Of a DNA stretch of 64,000 nucleotides, positions 1 through 10,768 are shown in pieces. How positions within the stretch are numbered: the first letter of the stretch is position 1; each line of letters opens with the position of its first letter. This DNA is from Undaria pinnatifida. Taxonomy: Eukaryota; Sar; Phaeophyceae; Laminariales; Alariaceae. Below the pieces are notes generated by a model, which made no database searches, was not told where the DNA came from, and saw nothing but the letters and a program-made list of their open reading frames with translations. Location: contig JABAKD010000002.1 in NCBI GenBank assembly GCA_012845835.1, positions 22,813,699-22,877,698 of the forward strand, written 5' to 3'. The translations under genes and the position numbers were made by a program.

Positions 1-772
1 GGGGAGGGGGAAGGGGGGAGGGGGGAGGGGGGGAGAGGGGAGGGGGGGAGGGGGGAGGGGGGGAGGGGGGAGGGGGGAGGGGGGGAAAGGGGAGGAGGGA
101 GGGGGGAGGGGGGAGGGGGGAGGGGGGGAGGGGGGAGGGGGGAGGGGGGAGGGGGGAGGGGGGGAGGGAGGAGGGGGGAGGGGGGGAAGGGGGGAGTGGG
201 GGAGGGGGGAGGGGGGGAGGGGGGGAGGGGGGGAGGGGGGGAGGGGGGGAGGGGGGAGGGGGGGAGGGGGGGAGGGGGGGAGGGGGGGAGGGGGGGAGGG
301 GGGGAGGGGGGGAGGGGGGGAGGGGGGGAGGGGGGAGGGGGGGAGGGGGGGAGGGGGGAGGGAGGAGGGAGGAGGGGGGAGGGGGAAGGGGGGAGGGGGG
401 AGGGGGAAGGGGGGGAGGGGGGAGGGGGGGAAAGGGGAGGGGGGGAGGGGGGAGGGGGGGAGGGGGGAGGGGGGGAGGGGGGAGGAGGGAGGGGGGGAGG
501 GGGGAGGGGGGGAAGGGGGGAGGGGGGAGGGGGGGAGGGGGGGAGGGGGGGAGGGGGGGAAGTGGGGGAGGGGGGGAGGGGGGAGGGGGGGAGGGGGGAG
601 GGAGGAGGAAGGAGGGGGGGGGGGGGGGGAGGGGGGAGGGGGGGATGGGGGGATGGGGGGAGGGGGGGAGGGGGGGAGGGGGGGAGGGGGGGAGGGGGGG
701 AAGGGAGGAGGGGGGGATTGGGGGGAGGGGGGGAGGGGGGAGGGGAAGAGGGGGAGCGGCGTGAAGGGGGGG
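1..772. repeat. G-rich (GGGGGGA)n purine repeat
   Basis: Almost uninterrupted runs of five to eight G separated by single A, with rare T and AAA interruptions. The strand asymmetry is extreme: all purine on the plus strand. Open frames across it encode only Gly/Glu/Arg and are artefacts. Its right edge passes directly into a LINE 3' region. Another copy of that region has only a short G tract at the same place, so this looks like an expansion within the element. The array runs off the left edge of the window, so its full length is unknown. Confidence 0.95.
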
Positions 773-1448
773 CGTCATATCCAAGAGACTGAAGTCTGGG
801 TCTGGCCATCGTCGTCTTGAAATTTGTGGGCCTTCCAATGGCCGTCACAAGATAGCGTAAGACCGCCGTGACTTCTTTGTCATGTTGCGTTCTCCCCCCA
901 GTGGAATTGATGATGCACTTGATACCCTCTATGAGCCCAATGTCGTCTTTAGTCAGTTCGTAGGGTCTGCTGGTATGACATTTTCTTTCTCTTTTCCTTT
1001 CCTTGCTTACTCTTCTTGTCTTGTCTTTTTTTGCTTTTCTAGTCTTCTATTTTCATTTCTTTCTTTTTTCGTTTTTTCGCTCCCTTGTCTCTTCTTTCCT
1101 TTCCTTTATCTTCTTTCTTTTTTTGTTTATTTTCTCCAATTGACTTGCGCCTGTCGTGCGTATGCGTAGTGATAGGTACTACGTGCAATATATACGTGGT
1201 AGTTTTTCTTGGGTGGCAAGCGGTATAGTCGGTTTTTCCAGGCACGAGCAGTGAGACGTATGAACCAGTATGGACCTGGCACATCGTAGGCTGACTCCGG
1301 ATTTCACTTTTATATGTCTGGTGGAGGCATGAATTGCGTGACCTGTGGTATATGCGTGCACCGCCTTTGGTTTGTTTGTGTTTTTTTGCTGGGGTATTCC
1401 TCAGCTCCAGAGTGACTGAAGCCTGTCCTGTGACCACGGACTTGATTA
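773..1448 (+). mobile_element. LINE 3' end copy A (interrupted by a MITE)
   Basis: From the block reading GACTGAAGTCTGGG (about 792) onward this matches, in the same order, the reverse complement of about 22400-23030, which lies just downstream of a LINE reverse-transcriptase region. Order of parts: G tract, conserved block, pyrimidine-rich stretch (about 980-1140), then a roughly 300-bp unique 3' UTR ending GTGACCACGGACTTGATTA. The final AGTTAATGTGAGAACAACAAC lies at about 1960-1980, separated by the 505-bp MITE. No coding capacity. Confidence 0.8.
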
Positions 1449-1953
1449 CAGTAGCGGCTACGGTTTAAGAGAAAATGTTTAAGAGAAAGCACGGGTTCAA
1501 GAGAGGTGAACTGGCTGGCACGACCAACATCGATTTAAGAGAGAACTGGTCTTATGTCCAGGATTTTCTCTTAAATCGAGCTGCTGGAAATCCCGTAAAT
1601 CACACCACATAGCCATCACATGCATCACACACAGCCGCAGACACCATGCCCTGCGCAGCGGGCAGTCGCTGCACAGCTGTTCCCGACCACACGCCAGGCC
1701 CACCGAAGTTCACAAATCACCAATGCAGAGGCGTCTGCGGGCAGTACCTCCATGGCACTTGTGGTGTGGTGGACCCGCTCGGAACCAGCGAGATGCACCG
1801 CATTTGCCATACCTGTGCGACCTCCCGCGAGAGTGAGATACGATTTACGAAAATATTATCTTATACCGTAGCCAACGCAGTATAACAGAAAGCCGGATTT
1901 AAGAGAGGGAAACTGGGCTGGCGCGGACCTCTCTTAAACCGTAGCCGCTACTG
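1449..1953. mobile_element. Pogo/Tc1-mariner-like MITE, 505 bp, TA target duplication
   Basis: Starts CAGTAGCGGCTACGG and ends CCGTAGCCGCTACTG, and the inverted match continues into TTTAAGAGA, giving TIRs of about 24 bp. It is flanked by TA at 1447-1448 and 1954-1955. Other LINE copies read GATTATGCGAG or GATTACGCGAG at this point without the insert, so the empty site shows one TA and the filled site two. Subterminal TTTAAGAGAG/CTCTCTTAAA motifs recur inside. No transposase is encoded. TIRs starting CAGT with TA duplication are typical of the Tc1/mariner superfamily, especially pogo/Tigger-like elements. Confidence 0.88.
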
Positions 1954-1980
1954 TATGCGAGTTAATGTGAGAACAACAAC

Positions 1981-2522
1981 TTTTGCCCACCTAAGAAGGC
2001 TATTCTTCCGTACACACCTTACCGGTCGTTGACCCACCAATCGTACCAGATAAAAAGTCCCAAACATATTTCAGCTCCGACCCGCGGCTCCGTCGCGCGT
2101 TTTGGAAAAACTGAGAAAAAGCGTGCGGACCACCTCAAAAATGGAAATATAAATACCAGGTACTACTGCGGTATGTTTGGTACTCCATTAACAGTACGTT
2201 TCATCTGGTATGATTTGTGGGTTGAGAACATCCCAAAAATTACTGGTTTATTTTGTGGAACGTGGTTGAAATCAGGAATCGTATCCGCATCTATTCGCTT
2301 GGTTGACAAGAGACGAGGATGGATTTTTTGTGATTTCTGTATAGGTATATCAGGCGTTTTCGTTTTTTTTTATGTCCCCCGTCTCCGCCTCTGCGCCCTC
2401 GGGAAACGACGCACCCAGCATCCAGCAAGACCGCCCTCCAGGGGCACACCACCCCGAGCGGGCAATAGAGGCAGCCCGCGTAGAAGAACGAACTTTCTTG
2501 GAATTTGTTTACGCGTTCTTTC
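1981..2522. other. Sequence upstream of zinc-finger exon A
   Basis: No element recognised. An ATATAAATA box occurs at about 2146 and could be a TATA-like promoter element or an AT-rich accident. A proline-rich frame opens with ATG at about 2372 but is in a different frame from the zinc fingers. The finger frame itself is open only from 2484, after a TAG at 2481, so any longer N-terminus would need an upstream exon. Confidence 0.3.
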
Positions 2523-2757
2523 ATGGCTCGCCCGACGTCTTCTTGCCGAGAGCAGGAGCCCGTCGTGAACAAGGGGCAATGCAGCTTGAAAGGGCAGTTC
2601 AGGTGTGAGCAATGCTCCAGACTGTTTTCTACGAAAGGGAATCTAGCGCGACACGTTCAGGCGACTCACGTGGGCGGGCACACGTTTCCGTGCCCCACGT
2701 GCGGGAAGGAATTTAAGAGAAAGGAGGACCGAACGACGCATATCCGTGTGCACACGG
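2523..2757 (+). CDS. C2H2 zinc-finger protein, exon A (fingers 1-2)
   Basis: The frame encodes two adjacent C2H2 fingers. Finger 1 contains CEQCSRLF and ends HVQATH; finger 2 contains CPTCGKEF and ends HIRVH. Zinc knuckles are C-x2-C and the linker is GGHTF. The first in-frame ATG is at 2523; the frame is open back to 2484. The frame would stop at 2774, but a strong donor (CACACGG|GTGAGG) at 2757/2758 cuts after the first base of the Gly codon in HTG. An acceptor at 17926/17927 has the matching phase and would restore the classic HTGEKPY linker. Likely nuclear DNA-binding protein; target unknown. Alternatively it is an isolated two-finger fragment of a related gene. Confidence 0.72.
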
Positions 2758-3957
2758 GTGAGGGAGCGGTGTGACGCTGAGAGACTCGCGTGTTCGTTGT
2801 ATTTTCACTCGTGCAGCTAGGTATAGTCTACTACTGCTGTTGCGTGTGGTTGTGTTATTAGGAGTACCAGAATACTTTTTCTGCGCTTGCAAAGCAGTAG
2901 CAGCGGTCTTGCCATCTGCCGCTCGCATCATATATATACGGTTCTGCTGATATACTAAAGTACATTCAAGAGGGCTTCGCCCGCGGCCGAGTAAGGGCCG
3001 CCGCCGCCGACAAAGCAAATGTCCGCAGGCAACGCAAAATTATTTGCCCCAAGGCAGTTTACGATGCCAAGGGCTGTTCACGATGCCAAGGGCTGCTTAT
3101 CCCGGGCCAGTTAAATGTCGGATTATTTTAGTATGACAAGCAGTGATGGAAAGAAGACCGGTGCGCTTATTAGCTCGGCTCAGCTCAGCTCAGCTGCGCA
3201 CCGAAGCGCTATTAATAGCTCGGCAGCGCAGCGCTGTGCAGTGCCGTGCGGTGCTGTGCGGTGCCGTCAGGTGCCGTGCCCTGCGGTGCGGAACTGTTGT
3301 GAGGTGCTGTGCCGTGTTGTGCCGTGATTCATGCCTTGCTGTACTTACTCCTTTCGTGCACGCCAGGCATCATTCGACGCATGTATCATATCACGAAGTA
3401 CCGGTACCGTTAATACTAGTATAAAAATGAAAATACACTCCAGCTGTGAGGTCGGATATTTTGTCGAAACTCATCTCTGCAAGCTGTGTGTGATACTCCG
3501 ATCGCGCGTATTACGGGTTGTGTGTCCTCATTAAGGATATAGGTCGGCGACTCCCCTTGCAACTACAACAGTGTAGCTATTAGGGTCAACAGGGTGATGT
3601 TTGGCAGTCTGTGCGCGGAAACTATAAAACCCGTTTCTGAGGGGGACAAAATCTGACAGCTGTGGAAGGAAATGCATCAATTCATCAAGTGAATCCTGTG
3701 ATACTACAGCTGTTATATTAACACACCTCAAGTTTGTCGGTACTACTACAGGACGAATTGTTGAATCACAGAAAATGATCTCCCACCTCAGCTCTGCCCA
3801 GCTTAGCTCAGCAGCGCACCGCAGCGCCGTGCGGTGCCGTGCCTTTTGCCCTGGGGTGCGGTGCTGTGCCGTGTTGTGCTGTGCTTTCTTTCGGACATAC
3901 TGCAGTACAAGCGACGTATCATGCGAAAAATATCAGGTACCAGGTGCCGTCGGTATG
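2758..3957. other. Intronic/intergenic sequence with GC-rich simple arrays
   Basis: Lies in the proposed 15-kb intron. It carries two blocks (about 3165-3330 and 3783-3890) built from AGCTCAGCTCAGC followed by degenerate GTGCCGTGCG pentamer/decamer steps. A related block lies on the opposite strand at about 28430-28560. The 450 bp between the blocks shows nothing recognisable. Confidence 0.5.
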
Positions 3958-4655
3958 TACGTGACCACAGCAGGAGGATGGCACACGGAGACCCACGACC
4001 GGCACGCACATCATCATCATGAGAGCAGCGATCGTCTTTTTTTCAAGGGTTTTTTTACGAGGCAGTAGTACAACATGTTACTTACGTCACTAATTTTTGT
4101 AGAGTTTGCAGGAGAGTTGTATACCCTTCACGGGGAACGACCCGCCGCAATTTTCAATTTTCAGGCACGGGCGTCGCAGCTGCGCTGCAACCTGTCAAAT
4201 AACTCGGGAAGGAGGGGCGATCATTGATATCTGTACTGTGGTTTTTGGTTCCATTGCTCTTGTTTCACTGCATGCCCGCGGGTCGTCACTCTGACAGCAC
4301 TCCAGACAGCAGGCGCGTTCGTCTATACTCACGATTACCGTGCGGTTCGTACGTTGCAGGCAGCCCAACCGCTGTAGTTTGTAGCCGCGAGTTGGTTAGT
4401 TGTGGGGACGGGGGAACTCTATGCTGTAGTTGAGTGGATACTCGCGGCCATGTGAGTTTGGTTTGCACATTTGACCTTTTCACTTGTGCGCCTTTTTCCG
4501 TATCGTGCGTTTTTAGGCGGGGAAGCGTAGCATTTCCCTGACGAATTTTGATTTCACTTGGTTTTTCGGATCTTCCTAGGGCTCCAGCACCTTTGTGTGA
4601 CCACGGACTCTAGATTTTTGACAAGAGTTAATGTGAGAAAACAACAACAACAACG
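3958..4655 (+). mobile_element. LINE-type 3' end, second subfamily (copy 1)
   Basis: This stretch is repeated in inverted orientation at about 7425-8092. Shared blocks include GCACACGGAGACC.., GCAGCCCAACCGCTGTAG and CTCCAGCACCTTTGTGTGA. It ends GTGACCACGGACTC... then GAGTTAATGTGAGAAAACAA and a (CAA)n run, the same terminal signature as the main LINE family. It is therefore probably a diverged 3'-UTR subfamily. No coding potential. Confidence 0.65.
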
Positions 4656-6533
4656 TGTATACGAGACTACACTTTTTTTTGCTTTCATGTAATTGTCTTT
4701 TTTCGTTCGTGTTCTTTTTTTCGCAAATTACACCCGTACGACCGACCAGAACGTGGCATCGCCACCAAGCACACGGCACAGCAGCACACAGCAATGAGTT
4801 CTGAACAAGTAGCTCTTGGCATTATCAAATCGCTAGTTGCACCAAATCATGGGCCTCTTATTTCTGCCCCCTTCACATTTTGTTGCGTTCTTGCTGGCGC
4901 GAGCGTTGCGTGGCGTCAGCCGCCCGCGGAGCGGAGCCCTTGTAACCAATACTGACTGAGAGCTAGCAGTCCGCATGCGAGGCAGGGGGTAGATGAGATG
5001 GGTCAACCAACATCACTGAGCTAGTAAGCGCTGCATGCGAGGTGGCGGGGGGGAGGGAGATGATAGAGATACACCACTACCACTACTGTGAGCTACCTGG
5101 TACTAGCTAGCCGTCAGCGCTGAGACCGGTGACAATGGAAGGCCAAAACTTCAAAGTTCCCGAAGATCCCAGCCAAACTCGGCCTGAACGGTCGGTTATG
5201 GACCCAACATGGTAGTTTTTTGTTTCAACTTTCCAGAATTCCGGAAAAACACATTTCTTGCGGCGATCTTGGCCAACATCGGTCTGGGAAATTCTCAAGC
5301 AGATCTTGGATTAGACGCGTCGCAATATCGTGTTCTTCACACACTTCGTTCGACGAAACCAACGACAGCGTCGTGAACACTGAACGTGGCGAGCTCGTTA
5401 GGGTTTTCGACCCTCCCTTGGTGTACAGCGTTCACTCTACGGCCGGTGATTTGTGGTGGGCGCGGATCAGGCTTCTGTTAAAAACACTTTCTAAAAAAAT
5501 ATTTCAAGGACGTCAGCCGTGAGTTCGACGAATTTCGGGTCAATACTCATCTTTGCTAGCTGCATTGTTGGTACTTGTAATACACTATGTGGGTGGGTTT
5601 TTTCATAATGGGAGGGGTCATATTGTTCGGTTAAAAAGAAAAAACACATATATATTATATACTTCGAAGTTCGTATACGAGTATATACATATTTTATAAA
5701 AAACATTACAAGGACGTCAGCCGTGCGTTCTTTGGCCGCTGGTGTGTAGAAAACTGAGACAAAAACTCTATCGTCTCCCAACGGGCGAAGAATAGAATTT
5801 TGAGAGGATGTGACGGAAGATCACAGGACAACACAAGCTACTTCTCACGCCCTAGGGCATGGATCGAGATGAACTCTTCAGCGCAGTCGCCTACGCTCAT
5901 GTGGCCTTGTTCGGAACGAAGAGGAGTGACCATGGATTGTCTCTATCTCGAGATCGAAGGTCAATCGTGTTTGGTGGGCAGTGTTGATCAAGGCTTGATG
6001 AAAAATGGACAAATTGACCTGTCAGACCGAATTACCAAAAAAAGAGCCAGAAAGGAAAAAAACACTTTCGACCTTCGTACTATTATGGAAAAATTTTGAG
6101 CGATTATTTCTGGCGATTATTTTTGTAGTTTTGAGGCTCCAGAAATAACTGCATCAGAAATAAGGGGCAAGGGGCGTCCATTATGGCTTCTGATTTTTGG
6201 AAAGTGGTTTTATTTTGAATTGGTAGGTCTTGTTTTGCCGTTGGCCTTTATTTTTGAAGTCTGGCACGTACACCTGTCGCCGGCGACGTTAGGTCACCAC
6301 CGCCTCTGCTGCTGTCTCTTCTGCTGCGCTGCTGCTGTGGTGCTGGTGTGGTGTGCCTGTGGTGGTTTCGATGGTGGTGGTGCTGCTGCTGTCGCGTTTG
6401 TGTGAGGATGAGCTCTGTCTCGCACACAACAAGCGCAGTATGCTGTCATCGCTGTGTTTATGATTCTTTGTTGTGGGTGATGCGTGACGTGTACAGCAGA
6501 CAAGTATAATACCAGGTACGTACAGTATATACC
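4656..6533. other. Unassigned intronic sequence with a dispersed repeat
   Basis: No gene or full element recognised. A block at about 5500-5612 (AAGGACGTCAGCCGTGAG, then TCAATACTCATCTTTG) recurs at about 56043-56140 in the same orientation. A shorter piece with the same CAAGGACGTCAGCCGTG core is at about 5708-5726. Open frames at 5220-5522 and 5800-6099 have no recognisable domain. Confidence 0.4.
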
Positions 6534-6836
6534 GGTCGCCCCGGTGGCGTATCAGGTTATCCTCGAGCCTGGTATAGGTCAGTTTCGTGAGCTCGAGCCC
6601 CGCCGAGTGCATACTCGTATAAATTCGTTGGGACTTTTTCTTGTGGACAAATTGACTTGCGGAAAGCGCGAGAGCGTGACTTAGCAACACTCGATGAACA
6701 ATCGACGAGCAGTGGGACTGCTGAACCCTATGCGCGATAAAAATTGAAGGCAAGAACCGCGGAGGAGGGATGACATCTGTGACCACGGCTTGTCCAGAAG
6801 CTGGAAAGTGAAAGTGTGCAAAAAAAGAAAAAAGAA
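6534..6836 (+). mobile_element. tRNA-derived SINE, copy 1
   Basis: Begins GGTCGCCCCGGTGGCGTATC and is about 90 percent identical by eye to 8836-9125. An A-box-like segment (TGGCGTATCAGG, 6545-6556) and a B-box-like segment (GAGCTCGAGCCC, from about 6590) sit at tRNA-promoter spacing. The body is not tRNA-like and ends in an A-rich tail at about 6818-6840. The B box departs from consensus at one base relative to copy 2 (GAGTTCGAGCC). A head like this indicates RNA polymerase III transcription and LINE-dependent spread. Confidence 0.75.
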
Positions 6837-6840
6837 AAAA

Positions 6841-7424
6841 AGTATAAGCACCACTGGTGACATGTGATACTTGGTACGAGTTAGTATCCAAAAGTCAAAT
6901 AATCCCATTTCTGAGAGGTTGGAAGAGCTGTTATTTTTGGGCTCAGAAATCACCAGATCCGCTGATTTTTGGCCTCGTTTATTTCTGAACCCAGAAATAA
7001 CGATGATTTCTGATCCCATAGTGGATGGTTTTATTTTCGGCGTCGGAGATCCCGGTTAAAGAGAGAAATAATCGATGAAAATATTCGCCATAATAGTAGG
7101 TCTTAGTCATGTTTTCCCCATAGTGACGTTACCCGGAATCTTTCAGCATGTAACCCCTAATAAATGTTCGAAATTTTTTAGCCAAGCTATCGGCTTTCCA
7201 TTGTCATCGGTCTGACTGCAATAATACTATTCGTATAGCAGCTCCCATACGTACCAATCAATGGTATTAATAGTGCCCATCGAAACACTTTTTTTTTTTT
7301 TTCGAAGCAAAGCATTTGTATTCACGTTAGATTTACCAACAACACATGGGTGAGGAGATGGAATGGAATACGCACCAATTTATCGATGACCAACGCCCGA
7401 ATAGGTTGTTGTTTTACGTTAAGT
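6841..7424. other. Unassigned intronic sequence
   Basis: AT-rich sequence with repeated AATCACCAGAT/AGAAATAA-like stretches around 6900-7020 (GAAATAA and CAGAAATCA recur). A T11-type homopolymer lies near 7290. No gene or complete element seen. Confidence 0.4.
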
Positions 7425-8092
7425 CTTGTCAAACATCCAGAGTCCGTCGTCACACAAAGGTGCTGGAGCCCTAGGAAGATCCGAAGAACAAATTAAATCA
7501 AAATTCGTCCGGGAAGTACTACGATTTCCCGCCGAAAAACGCACGATACGAAGAAGGAGCACTATTGAAATGATCCACTGCGCAAACTCACATGGCCGCG
7601 GGTATCCACTCAACTACAGAATGGAGTTCCCCGGTTCCCACCGTTCCCACAACCAACAAATTCACGGCTTCAAACTACAGCGGTTGGGCTGCCTGTACCG
7701 TACGAACCGCACGGTAATCGTGAGCACAGACGAATGCGCCTGCTGTCTGGAGTGCTGTCAGAGTGACGACCCGCGGGCATGCAGTGGAAAAAGAGCAATC
7801 GAACCAAAATAACCATACAAATATCAATGATAGCCCCGTCTTCCCGAGTTTTCTGACGGGTTGCAGCGCAGCTACGACGCCCGTGCCTGAAAATTGAAAA
7901 TTGGGGGGGGTCGCTCCCGGTGAAGGATATACAACTCTACCAACTCTACAAAAATCAATGACGTAAGTAACAACTACTGCCTCGTAAAGCAACCCTGAAG
8001 AAAGACAGTCGCTGCTCTCGTGATGATGGTGTGCGTGCGGGTCGTGAGTCTCCGTGTGCCATCCTCCTGCTGTGGTTCTCCATGGCCGCCTC
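7425..8092 (-). mobile_element. LINE-type 3' end, second subfamily (copy 2, inverted)
   Basis: Reverse-complement match to 3958-4612 over most of its length, with small gaps: for example, the 4500-4530 segment differs and the copy carries GAAGGAGCACTATTG instead. The terminal block GTGTGACGACGGACTC is at its left edge. With the first copy it forms an inverted pair about 2.8 kb apart. No coding potential. Confidence 0.65.
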
Positions 8093-8835
8093 ATCGCAGT
8101 AGCTCACTCGGCCCGCTCCTTCGCGCTTGCTCTCGTTGACACTCAATTCCATTCGGTTCCCTTTCTCCCCCGTCCCAAAAAACAAAATGCTCCTCGCAGC
8201 TTCCGGTGCTGATCTGAAAAACAAAAATTGTCGTTCAGGGAGAGTTCAATCCGTCTCTTCCCGGCCCGTCGACGCTCAGTCGCCCTCCTCCTTCGTCAAA
8301 TCCAGCCTCCTGCCGGCGCAGTTCCCTCCACGCAAACCGAGACTGCGCCGCAGTGTGGCTCGTGGTGGCGCCTGCCTCCGCGCACGAGCATTCCGATTAC
8401 ACCATTGCTGCTCCGCCGCTGCTGCCTAAAAGACGCGCGAATCGTAGGTGACCATGCCTAACGCACCACGTACGACCCAACTCTACCGCCACACCTAAGC
8501 CTCGCGGCCACACGGAGCAGCAAGAAGGTATCACTCCTTGAGGGTGAGTCCGGCCTTACTACCGCCAGAAAGATCCCCCCCACTCGCTACAAGCCTGCTA
8601 GGACATGCCTCGCAGCATGCCTTGCCCAGGCGGCAAGGGGAACGGAGTAGGGTAGGGTCTGCCAGCGTACCGTCAGATAGGAAGTTAGATACCCCAGGAA
8701 GATTTGACCTCTGGGAAAAGACCGTATAATTTAATTTCTGGAAGATTTACGAAACCCCGCCGAGAAAATGCAAAATTAGTTGCAAAGCTCTCTCTCTGAG
8801 CAGCAAAATTACTACCTGGCACCAGGTATGCTATC
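8093..8835. other. Unassigned intronic sequence
   Basis: No element or gene recognised. Open frames are short and lack domains. The stretch 8530-8720 is G+C-rich and reads like degraded coding or LTR sequence but gave no recognisable motif. Confidence 0.3.
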
Positions 8836-9150
8836 GGTCGCCCCGGTGGCGTATCAGGTTATCCTCGAGCCTGGTATCTAGGTCAGTTTCGTGAGTTCGA
8901 GCCCCGCCGAGTGCATACTCGTATAAATTCGTTGGGACTTTTTCTTGTGCACAATTTGACTTGAGGAAAGCGCGGGAGCGTGAGTTAGCAACACTCGATG
9001 GAAAATCGACGAGCAGTGGGATTGCTGAACGCTATGCGCGATAAAAATTGAAGGCAAGAACCGGGGGGCAGAAGGGACGACCCCTGTGACGACGGCTTGT
9101 CCAGAAGCTGGAAAGTAGGAGTGTAAGGGGGGAAGAAAAAAAACGAAAAA
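8836..9150 (+). mobile_element. tRNA-derived SINE, copy 2
   Basis: Second copy of the SINE at 6534. A box TGGCGTATCAGG at about 8847-8858, B box GAGTTCGAGCCCC at about 8893-8905 (closer to consensus than copy 1). The body ends AAGCTGGAAAGTAGGAGTG, then an A-rich tail into about 9150. It stops directly against the flank of the 42-bp array. Confidence 0.75.
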
Positions 9151-9608
9151 ATGTTTCACGCCCTGTACAAATACATTATTTGCTATTTGTCTGGGAGGCA
9201 AATACTCTCTGGAAAACCTGCGCAAATATTTGTCTGGAAGCAAATACTTTTTTGAGAAGCTGCGCAAATATTTGTCTGGAAGCAAATACTTTCTTGAGAA
9301 GCTGCGCAAATATTTGTCTGCAGGCAAATACTTTTTTGAGAACCTGTGCAAATATTTGTGTGGCGGGCAAATACTCGCTGGAAAACCTGCGCAAATATTT
9401 GTCTGGAAGCAAATACTTTTTTGAGAAGCTGCGCAAATATTTGTCTGCAGGCAAATACTTTTTTGAGAACCTGCGCAAATATTTGTCTGCAGACAAATAC
9501 TCGCTTGAGAAGCTGCGCAAATATTTGTCTGCAGGCAAATATTCTCTTGAGAACCTGCGCAAATATTTGTCTGGCAGGCAAATACTGCCCTGGAGAACCT
9601 GCGCAAAT
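9151..9608. repeat. 42-bp tandem array 1 (about 10 units)
   Basis: Ten head-to-tail units of about 42 bp, of the form GCGCAAATATTTGTCTGSARR... CAAATACTTTYTTGAGAASCT. Each unit holds the palindrome CAAATATTTG and a second quasi-palindrome, which is perfect in one unit (TATTTGTCTGCAGACAAATA, about 9479-9498). Because 42 is a multiple of three, several frames on both strands stay open; these ORFs are by-products. The left flank TTTCACGCCCTGTACAAATA (9154-9173) recurs inverted at about 11168-11188. Confidence 0.9.
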
Positions 9609-10127
9609 AGTGTTGTATTTGTTTTGACAACTATTCTGAAAAAACAGCTGTTACTGCAGGGAGGTCGGAGGGAGAGATTAGCCGTATCGTATGTCATGCG
9701 ATGGGAGATTGGTGTCGGAAATACAAAAGCAAATCCCTGAAGCGTGCATCTGAAATATCTTTTGATCGGAGTGGAAAAACACAGGATCAGCCAAACCGAG
9801 AAAAAATGAAAATCTATCGACTACCTATGAGTCATATTATTTATTTTTTAATATGCAAATGCCATTCCCGTCGACCACTGCCATTTACTTCTTCTGCCAT
9901 CTACAACAGTCGAAGCCGCCTCACCCCGTACGGAACGCAAACAAACACAAACACGCCGACACCATCAAACCCCTCCACCATCTTACTCATTCCGTATCAT
10001 GAGATGAGTCAACTCCTGTGGCAAAGTACAACAAACACCAAGGATCCACAAACACCACAAAGACGTTGCTACTCGTTCTCGCTGCGGGCCTGATCGCCAT
10101 CAAGCTACTTCTACTATTCCATGCTGT
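9609..10127. other. Spacer between array 1 and hAT domain
   Basis: No recognisable feature. Contains a run of short CAAACA/CACCA-rich sequence (about 9930-10060). Probably internal sequence of a decayed transposon, judging by the arrays and the hAT fragment on either side. Confidence 0.3.
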
Positions 10128-10421
10128 TTAAACGTCCACCTCCCCCGACTCCCCGGCGGTGAGGTCCTCCGGGGCAAATGCGCCGTCGAGCTCCTTCAGC
10201 CCTTCCACAGGGTCCACCAGTCGCCCGGGGATCTTGCTTCGCGCGCCAGCTTCGGCCAGCTTAGGGATGTCCTGAGGGATGAGGTCCAGGTTTCCGTGCA
10301 GGAACAGGATCATCTCCACGTACTTGCTGTCCGTGGTGCTCCTGGAGGACGTCATCATACGCCCAGCAGCGCTGAAGTCACGCTCAAGCACTGCCGCCGA
10401 CGCAGGAGCCCCGAAAATCAC
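10128..10421 (-). pseudogene. hAT transposase C-terminal dimerisation domain fragment
   Basis: A 97-residue frame begins FGAPASAAVLERDFSAAGR (after MI) and continues into SSRSTTDSKYVEMILFLHGN. This is the typical last block of hAT-superfamily transposases (Pfam hAT dimerisation region), where an (S/A)xxxER-F-S-x-(A/T)G core precedes a conserved LFL/LFLNxN helix. The catalytic DDE part and N-terminus, expected at higher coordinates on this strand, are absent; only repeats occur there. It lies between two 42-bp arrays, so it is probably the residue of a larger hAT element. A host-domesticated exon is less likely. Confidence 0.75.
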
Positions 10422-10768
10422 TCCAGCCCAGCTGCGTTGACGTCGACAATAACTGGAGCTGCTGCCGACGCGCCAGCTCCGTCGCCACGTGGCGTACCAT
10501 CACCCTTGCCATTTGCTTCTTCGTTACTGACAGCTGGCATGTTGACATGCACAGCCCGCGGTAGTTGCTCGTGCCGTGATGGGGAGCTGGTTTGGTTGTG
10601 TGCAGGACCACTGATATTCGCGGCGGCAAATACACCGGGCTCAACGGCCTTTTCGCGGCTGCAAATACATAGGGCTCAACGGCCGTATTTATGCATTACG
10701 TATGTACCCCATATAATGTACTTGTACGCCGAAGAGGTCAATATCTCCGCATCCGCAATACATTGTTT
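10422..10768. other. Spacer between hAT domain and array 2
   Basis: No gene recognised. A short direct duplication (CGCGGC(G/T)GCAAATACA..GGGCTCAACGGCC) occurs at about 10620-10650 and 10655-10685. Confidence 0.35.

Noticed and set aside
196-792. 198-codon Gly/Glu/Arg frame
   Set aside because: Pure product of the (GGGGGGA)n array; no domain, and composition is fixed by the repeat.
882-1437. Frames on both strands over the pyrimidine tract
   Set aside because: Phe/Ser-rich or Lys-rich translations of the LINE 3' UTR pyrimidine stretch; similar frames recur in every LINE tail copy (for example 11768-12129).
6289-6891. 200-codon minus-strand frame
   Set aside because: Runs through the SINE and adjacent CTG-rich sequence; a similar frame arises over SINE copy 2, so it is a SINE by-product.
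8878-9740. Several 130-250-codon frames on both strands over the 42-bp array (also 10676-11299)
   Set aside because: The repeat unit is a multiple of three without stops, so many frames stay open; the peptides are just the unit repeated.
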